DNA of 9,665 nucleotides from Bacillota bacterium (lineage in GTDB: Bacteria > Bacillota_E > JAJZYS01 > JAILZS01). How positions within the stretch are numbered: position 1 is the first letter of the stretch; each line of letters opens with the position of its first letter. Below the pieces are notes generated by a model. That model did no database searches. It worked only from the letters and a program-made list of their open reading frames with translations, and was not told where the DNA came from. The stretch is from contig JAKASY010000036.1 in NCBI GenBank assembly GCA_021817625.1, forward strand, positions 1 to 9,665, in the 5' to 3' direction. Below, in pieces: positions 5,116 through 9,665 of the stretch. The position numbers were made by a program, and so were the translations under genes.

Positions 5116-7638
5116 GTGCTCCGCGCCCGCGCCGCTGGCCTGTGCGCATCGGTGGCGCTTCTCCTCGCGGCAGCGGGCGGCGTCGCCGCCTCGCCCGGCG
5201 GCCCGAACCCGGCACCCGGGGCCGGGCCGAGCCGTCGCCCGGCCGCCGCGCGGTCGCGGCCCGACCGGGCGCAGCGCCTACCGCGGCACGACGGCCCTTC
5301 CATCGGCCACCGCGCGGGGCGCTTGCACCGCGCGCCCGAGGCGGCCACGGCCAGGGCGCTCGTTGTGGGCGTCACTTTCGCAGGCGCGCAGCCGCCGGTG
5401 CCGCTCAGCCACTTTCAGTCCGTATTTTTCGGCAGTGGGCCCTCAAGCGTCGCCTCCTACCTGAAGTGGGCCTCCTACGGCCACTTCATCCTCACCGGCC
5501 GGATCGTCGGCGCGAGCGCCGCCGGCCAGGCGGGGGACTGGCTGCTCGTGCCCCACAGCCTGGCGTTCTACGCCCAGGGAAACTCGGGCATGGGCGACAC
5601 CCAGAGCCCTAACGCCGTGACGGGCGGCGACCTGCTCGAGCAGGAGGTGGTCCGCCTCCTCGACAGGGCCCGCTTCAACTGGCGGCCGTACGAGGACGCC
5701 AGCGGCCGCGTGCCCTACCTGATCGTTCTGGTGAACTCCCCGGACGCAGCGCTCACCGGCGCCGGCGCCGATCTCTGGAGCTACGAGGAGTCGCAGTCGG
5801 ACACGCCCATCGTCGAGGGCGGCGTGAAGATCTCCACGGTAGAGAACTACGACCTGGACGCCGCCCTGGCGAACGGCAGCGGCCAGCTCAACGGCGTCGG
5901 GACGTTCGACCACGAGTTCGCCCACCTTCTCGGCGCCCTCGACATGTACGACACGAACAACGACATCGCCGGCCTCGCGAACTGGTCGCTCATGGGCTCG
6001 GGCAACTACAACGGCCCGAGCGACATCGGCACCTTCCCGAGCGATCTCGACGCCTTCACCCGCGTCCAGTTCGGCTGGTCGGTGCCCACGACGATCAGCG
6101 GGCCGCCTGTGCTCTACAGCCTGCCGCCGGCCGAGACGTCGCCCGAGGTGCTGGAGTACCCGATCCCGGCGACCAGTCAGTACTACCTCATGGAGAACCG
6201 CCAGCCGATCGGCTCCGACAGCTGGCTGCCCGGCCACGGCCTCCTGATCTACCGCGTGGACGGCACGATCATGAACCCGTCGACGCCAGCCTGGGTGAAC
6301 GACTGCCTGGAGTGCGTCACGGGTACGTACAAGAACCCGCATCCCGGCATCGAGATCATGCAGTCAGACGGCACGCAGAGCTTGGCCAAGGCGGGCAGCG
6401 CCGGCGACGGCGGCTCGCAGGGCGACCCGTTCCCCGGCGAGACGCACAACACCGCCTTCTCGGACACCACCCGACCGTCGGCGGTCGGGTGGGGCGGCGT
6501 GCCAAGTTACCTCTCCGTGTCCGGCATCACGCAGGAGCCGAACGGCGACATCCTCCTGGCGGCCGGAAGCGTGGCCGCCAAGCTGTCGCCCGCGGCCGTC
6601 GGCTCGGCTGGCGGGACGGTGACCATCACGGACCCGCTCGCGCCTTTCGCGCAGGGCGACGTCGTCACCCTGGCGGGCGCGCCGGCGAGCGCCATCATCG
6701 GCCTGACGGTCGCGAGCCCAACCAGCGCGAGCTTCACGGTGGCTGCCGACACACCGCCGGGCGCCTATCTGGTGCAGCTCACCGACCCCCAGAACAACAC
6801 GACGTCGCTCGCCTACCTGTCCGTGACCGCGACCACCGCGGCCGCCGCCCCCGCCCGCCTGACGGTGAGCGTCGCCCGCGCCACGACGGCCGGAGCGCCC
6901 GTCACCGTCACGGTGAACATCGTGGGCGCCGACGGCAGCCAGCTCTCGGGCGCGTTCGGGCCGATCTGGGTGGACGGCGCGCCGGCGCCCACGCTGAACG
7001 GCGTGGCCACGACGGAGGTGTCGAGCGCGCGAGCCGGGACGGTCTCTATCAGCGCCGTCCTCTACCGCCTGCCATCGGTCGTCGGCAAGGCCAGCGTCGC
7101 CATCGCGCCGGGACCCGTCGCCAACGTGCGCTTCATCGGTCCTACGAGCGTGGTGGCCGGTGAGACCGCCCAGTACCGGGTGGAGGCGGAGGACCGCTAC
7201 GGCAACCCGGTGACCACGGTGCTGCGCCTGAGCTCCGGGCAGAGCGTGGCCCTGCGCGACGGCCTGGGCGAGGTCCGCGTCCGATTCACGCATGCCGGGA
7301 TCGTGACGATGGCCCCGGCCGGGCCGGGGCCATCGGCGGGAAGCCTGTCCGTGCGCGTTCGGGCTGGCGCACCGTTCCGTGTAACCTCCACGTTCTCGCC
7401 CATGAGCCCGGTCGTCGGGGAGACGATCCGGATCACGGCCCTGGCGAAGGACGCGTTCGGGAACCTCGCCGTCGGGCGCCTCACGCTGTCACGCACGACG
7501 CGCGTGCTCGAGGCGGGTCGGGCTACGTTCACGGTGGCCTTTGGCACGACGGGCGCGCACACCCTTTACTACCGGGTGCCAGCGCGCTCCAGCGTGCGGG
7601 TCGTCGTTCGCTCCCGTTTCTCGTTCCCCTGGTTCTGA
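5116..7638 (+). CDS. Secreted M6-family metalloprotease with C-terminal Ig-like repeats
   Basis: The product is 840 residues from a GTG start. A signal peptide (about 1-25: Arg-rich start, ASVALLLAAAGGVA, then AAS) is followed by a short basic, Pro-rich linker (26-80) rather than a long propeptide. The M6 (immune-inhibitor-A-like) catalytic domain covers about 80-480. Zinc motif HEFAHLLGALD (266-276) gives H266, E267, H270 and D276; the Met-turn follows in NWSLMGSGNYNG (289-300, M293). Other family marks are YLMENRQP (357-364), LPGHGLLIYRVDG (371-383) and MQSDG (415-419). A CxxC pair lies at C397/C400. Downstream are about four beta-sandwich modules: one IPT/TIG-like (about 487-571) and three Big/invasin-like (about 577-664, 668-750, 753-832), with AEDRYGNPV and ALAKDAFGN as repeated 'D-x-x-GN' landmarks. 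No LPXTG, SLH or transmembrane anchor is present, so it is probably released or held by its repeats. Substrate unknown; extracellular proteolysis is expected. Confidence 0.92.
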   Translation: MLRARAAGLCASVALLLAAAGGVAASPGGPNPAPGAGPSRRPAAARSRPDRAQRLPRHDGPSIGHRAGRLHRAPEAATARALVVGVTFAGAQPPVPLSHFQSVFFGSGPSSVASYLKWASYGHFILTGRIVGASAAGQAGDWLLVPHSLAFYAQGNSGMGDTQSPNAVTGGDLLEQEVVRLLDRARFNWRPYEDASGRVPYLIVLVNSPDAALTGAGADLWSYEESQSDTPIVEGGVKISTVENYDLDAALANGSGQLNGVGTFDHEFAHLLGALDMYDTNNDIAGLANWSLMGSGNYNGPSDIGTFPSDLDAFTRVQFGWSVPTTISGPPVLYSLPPAETSPEVLEYPIPATSQYYLMENRQPIGSDSWLPGHGLLIYRVDGTIMNPSTPAWVNDCLECVTGTYKNPHPGIEIMQSDGTQSLAKAGSAGDGGSQGDPFPGETHNTAFSDTTRPSAVGWGGVPSYLSVSGITQEPNGDILLAAGSVAAKLSPAAVGSAGGTVTITDPLAPFAQGDVVTLAGAPASAIIGLTVASPTSASFTVAADTPPGAYLVQLTDPQNNTTSLAYLSVTATTAAAAPARLTVSVARATTAGAPVTVTVNIVGADGSQLSGAFGPIWVDGAPAPTLNGVATTEVSSARAGTVSISAVLYRLPSVVGKASVAIAPGPVANVRFIGPTSVVAGETAQYRVEAEDRYGNPVTTVLRLSSGQSVALRDGLGEVRVRFTHAGIVTMAPAGPGPSAGSLSVRVRAGAPFRVTSTFSPMSPVVGETIRITALAKDAFGNLAVGRLTLSRTTRVLEAGRATFTVAFGTTGAHTLYYRVPARSSVRVVVRSRFSFPWF
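7307..7335 (+). repeat. Perfect 29-bp palindrome inside the M6 protease gene
   Basis: Two 14-bp arms (CGATGGCCCCGGCC and its exact reverse complement) flank a single central G. The site encodes the linker-like residues MAPAGPGPSA (732-741) within the third C-terminal module. An RNA hairpin with a stem of up to 12 bp and a 5-nt loop would be very stable. Flanking sequence is ordinary coding DNA. Confidence 0.7.
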
Positions 7639-7667
7639 GAGGAGGACCGGCGCCGACGGCCGTTCGT

Positions 7668-7688
7668 CCGGGTGGTACCGCCGCCCGG
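7668..7688 (+). terminator. Hairpin between the M6 protease and gabT-like genes
   Basis: CCGGGTGG (7668-7675) pairs with CCGCCCGG (7681-7688) across a TACCG loop, giving an 8-bp stem with one G-U pair. It begins 29 nt after the protease stop. No T-tract follows, so termination there is plausible but not proven; it marks the likely boundary between two transcription units. Confidence 0.35.
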
Positions 7689-7726
7689 CGGGGCATGGTA
7701 GGCTGAGGTCACCAGTACGCTCGTTC

Positions 7727-7736
7727 GAGGAGGGAG
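7727..7736 (+). promoter_or_regulatory. Shine-Dalgarno selecting the GTG start of the aminotransferase
   Basis: GAGGAGGGAG ends 4 nt before the GTG at 7741, with its AGGAGG core 8 nt away. The aminotransferase homology begins shortly after that start, and no in-frame ATG lies close by. Confidence 0.65.
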
Positions 7737-7740
7737 CGCC

Positions 7741-9093
7741 GTGCCCAAGTTTGCCCACGTCTCCGGCACCCTGCCGGGGCCCAAGTCCGCCGCGCTTCTG
7801 GCCCGCAAGGACCAGAGCGTTGCCCGCGCCTTCGACGTCCACCTGCCGGCGGTCGTGGAGAGCGCCAGGGGCGCGCTCTTCACCGATGTCGACGGCAACA
7901 CGTTCATCGACCTCGTGGGCGGCATCGGCGTGATGAACGTGGGCCACGGCCACCCCAAGGTTCTCGCGGCGATCGACGAGCAGGTGCGTCGCTTCACGCA
8001 CACGGACTTCACGGTGGTTCCCTACGAGCCCCTCATTCGGCTGGCTGAACGCCTGAACCGCCTCGCGCCCGGCTCGACCCCCAAGAAGGCGGCGTTCTTC
8101 AACTCTGGCGCGGAGGCCGTGGAGAACGCCATCAAGATCGCTCGCTACGCCAGCCGCCGCAAGGCGGTGATCGCGTTCGAGGGGGCGTTTCATGGGCGCA
8201 CGCTCATGGCGATGAGCCTGACCTCCAAGCAGATGCCCTACAAGGTCGGCTTCGGCCCCATGGCCCCTGAGGTGTACCGCGTGCCCTTCCCGTACGCCTA
8301 CCGCCTGCCGGCGGACGTGCCGCCCGCCCACGCCAGCCGCTACGCGCTCGACCGCCTCGAGGAAGCGTTCCGCACCATGGTCGACCCGGGCGATGTGGCG
8401 GCCGTCATCATCGAGCCAGTGCTGGGCGAGGGCGGCTTCGTCCCCGCGCCCGACGAGTTCCTGCAGGGCCTGCGCGCGCTCACCGAGCGCCACGGCATCC
8501 TCCTGATCGCGGACGAGGTGCAGACGGGGTACGGCCGCACCGGCAAGTTCTTCGCGGTCGAGCACAGCGGCATCGAGCCGGACCTGATCGCCGTCGCCAA
8601 GTCCATCGCGGCGGGACTGCCGCTCTCAGGCGTGATCGGCAAGGCGGAGATCATGGACAAGGTGCACGAGAGCGGCATCGGCGGCACCTACGTGGGCAAC
8701 CCCGTGGCCTGCGCCGCGGCGAACGCGGTGCTCGACGTGTTCGAGGAGGAGAAGCTGGTGGAGCGGGCCCGCCACCTGGGCGAGCGCTACCGCGAGCGCT
8801 TCCTCGCCTGGCAGGACCGCTACCCGCTCGTGGGCGACGTGCGCGGCCTCGGCGCGATGATGGCGGTCGAGCTCGTCACCGACCGCGCAACCAAGGCTCC
8901 GGCCAAGCACGAGGTAGGAGAGATCCTCCACGATGCCATGAACCACGGCGTGCTCGCCGCCTCCGCCGGCGTGCTCGGCAACAACATCCGCTTCCTGGCG
9001 CCGCTCGTCATCACCGACGAGCAGCAGGACGAGGCGCTCGACATCCTCGAGGCGTCGTTGGCCAAGGTTGCCAAGGCGCCGGTGCACGCCTAG
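7741..9093 (+). CDS. gabT: Class III PLP aminotransferase, 4-aminobutyrate transaminase-like
   Basis: The product is 450 residues, slightly longer than E. coli GabT (426). It is a fold-type I PLP enzyme of subgroup III that would move the amino group of GABA (or a related omega-amino acid) to 2-oxoglutarate, giving succinate semialdehyde and glutamate. Visible marks are GGIGVMNVGHGHP (60-72), the phosphate-binding NSGAEA (121-126), GAFHGRT (148-154), IIEPVLGEGG (223-232), LIADEVQTGYGRTG (255-268, with D258 for the pyridine nitrogen), AKSIAAGLPLSGV (286-298, with Schiff-base K287), GTYVGNP (315-321) and NNIRFLAPL (414-422). R153, E230 and R417 correspond to GABA/2-oxoglutarate-binding residues of E. 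coli GabT, which favours GabT over ornithine or acetylornithine transaminases. Close alternatives are 5-aminovalerate or beta-alanine transaminases. It is cytosolic. The GTG start has a strong Shine-Dalgarno. The next gene begins 4 nt after its stop, so they are probably co-translated. Confidence 0.9.
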   Translation: MPKFAHVSGTLPGPKSAALLARKDQSVARAFDVHLPAVVESARGALFTDVDGNTFIDLVGGIGVMNVGHGHPKVLAAIDEQVRRFTHTDFTVVPYEPLIRLAERLNRLAPGSTPKKAAFFNSGAEAVENAIKIARYASRRKAVIAFEGAFHGRTLMAMSLTSKQMPYKVGFGPMAPEVYRVPFPYAYRLPADVPPAHASRYALDRLEEAFRTMVDPGDVAAVIIEPVLGEGGFVPAPDEFLQGLRALTERHGILLIADEVQTGYGRTGKFFAVEHSGIEPDLIAVAKSIAAGLPLSGVIGKAEIMDKVHESGIGGTYVGNPVACAAANAVLDVFEEEKLVERARHLGERYRERFLAWQDRYPLVGDVRGLGAMMAVELVTDRATKAPAKHEVGEILHDAMNHGVLAASAGVLGNNIRFLAPLVITDEQQDEALDILEASLAKVAKAPVHA

Positions 9094-9097
9094 CGGC

Positions 9098-9665
9098 GTG
9101 GCCGCCAGCGGCGATCTCTTGGCCCTGGCGCGCGCGCACCGCGCGGCCGTCACGGCGTTGTCGTGGCGCGAGATCGGGGCGCGGGCGGCGACCACCGGCA
9201 TGGTCGCCGTCGACATGCTCATGGGTTTCGCCCGCCTGGGGCCTCTGGCCAGCCCCCGCGTCGATGCCCTCGTCGAGCCCCTGACGGCCTTTCTCGAGGG
9301 CCTGGCGGCGTGCGGCGTCCGCGCCTCCTGGCGTCTGGAGGACGAGCACACGCCGGACGCCGGCGAGTTCGCGGTCTACCCGCCCCATTGCCTCAAGGGC
9401 ACGCCCGAGGCCGAGCCGCTGCCCGAGCTCCTGACGGCGGCGCTCTTCCGCGCGGCGACGCGCGTGCCGAAGAACGCCCTAAGCGCCTTCGACCGCTTCG
9501 ATCTCGAGGCCGCCGCCCACGCGGCGGGGCTCAGCCGCATCCTCGTCGTCGGCGACTGCACCGACCTCTGCGTCGAGGCCTGCGCCCTGCCCCTGCGCCT
9601 GTACGCCAACGCGCGCGGCCATGCCCTCGAGGTGGTCGTGGTCGAGAACCTGGTGGATACCTTCG
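9098..9665 (+). CDS. Nicotinamidase/isochorismatase-type cysteine hydrolase (3' end beyond window)
   Basis: The frame is open to the window edge, giving 189 residues. The isochorismatase-fold triad is present: D39 in VAVDMLMGF, K125 in PKNALSAFDRFDL and C158 in GDCTDLCV. A nicotinamidase-like metal site is also visible: D82 and H84 in EDEHTPD, and H97 in YPPHCLKGT. This combination fits enzymes that hydrolyse nicotinamide to nicotinate or a related amide. The visible part ends at VENLVDTF, just where homologues have a conserved V-D-T motif, so roughly 20-40 residues are probably missing. The GTG at 9098 is the proposed start: it leaves 4 nt after the aminotransferase stop and includes the family's N-terminal helix (ALSWREIGARA, 20-30). 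It lacks a clear Shine-Dalgarno, so translational coupling is inferred. The ATG at 9200 (residue 35) would remove that helix. Substrate is uncertain because many relatives are uncharacterised. Confidence 0.85.
   Translation, partial: MAASGDLLALARAHRAAVTALSWREIGARAATTGMVAVDMLMGFARLGPLASPRVDALVEPLTAFLEGLAACGVRASWRLEDEHTPDAGEFAVYPPHCLKGTPEAEPLPELLTAALFRAATRVPKNALSAFDRFDLEAAAHAAGLSRILVVGDCTDLCVEACALPLRLYANARGHALEVVVVENLVDTF

Noticed and set aside
3801..5375. Long minus-strand open frame opposite rlmH and the PAP2-like gene
   Set aside because: The translation is low-complexity Arg/Ala/Gly, with no start context or homology, and covers a confident rlmH.
7699..7704. TAGGCT preceded by TG as an extended -10 for the gabT-like gene
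   Set aside because: Only half of the hexamer matches and no -35 is visible; kept out of the feature list.
8626..9351. Minus-strand open frame over the end of the aminotransferase and the hydrolase
   Set aside because: The plus-strand frames there carry clear aminotransferase and cysteine-hydrolase motifs.

Overview
This 9.7 kb window is very GC-rich, densely coded bacterial chromosome. Shine-Dalgarno sequences are strong (GGAGG-type) and GTG starts are common. It carries nine gene loci: eight on the plus strand and one on the minus strand. A trypsin-like HtrA protease gene sits directly upstream of rlmH, an arrangement familiar from Bacillota, where htrC and rlmH lie together near walRK. 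With the base composition this suggests a high-GC Bacillota lineage (Thermaerobacter, Symbiobacterium or Sulfobacillus-like). That placement is an inference from gene order, not a proven assignment.

Left part (1-2578): about 300 bp with no supported gene is followed by a DUF421/YetF-type membrane protein gene that can only be read through by assuming two frameshifts (299-887). A small YbjQ-family gene follows (991-1380). Convergent to it is an M24 'pita-bread' gene on the minus strand (1403-2578). Its sequence retains the fold signatures but has lost three of the five canonical metal ligands, so it resembles creatinase-type, metal-free members more than true Xaa-Pro peptidases.

Middle part (2792-5009): an apparent operon of an envelope HtrA serine protease, the 23S rRNA methyltransferase RlmH, and a membrane protein that looks like a BcrC-type PAP2 phosphatase with its whole catalytic signature replaced. 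A 31-nt gap with two mutually exclusive hairpins separates rlmH from the last gene.

Right part (5116-9665): a large secreted M6-family metalloprotease with C-terminal beta-sandwich repeats and a perfect 29-bp palindrome inside its coding sequence. After a hairpin comes a second short operon: a class III (GabT-like) aminotransferase followed 4 nt later by a nicotinamidase/isochorismatase-type cysteine hydrolase that runs off the window edge.

No rRNA, tRNA, CRISPR, IS element or phage gene was seen. The most unusual points are the catalytically vacated PAP2 homologue, the metal-ligand-poor M24 protein, the doubly frameshifted DUF421 gene and the intragenic palindrome. No clearly new multi-gene system was recognised.
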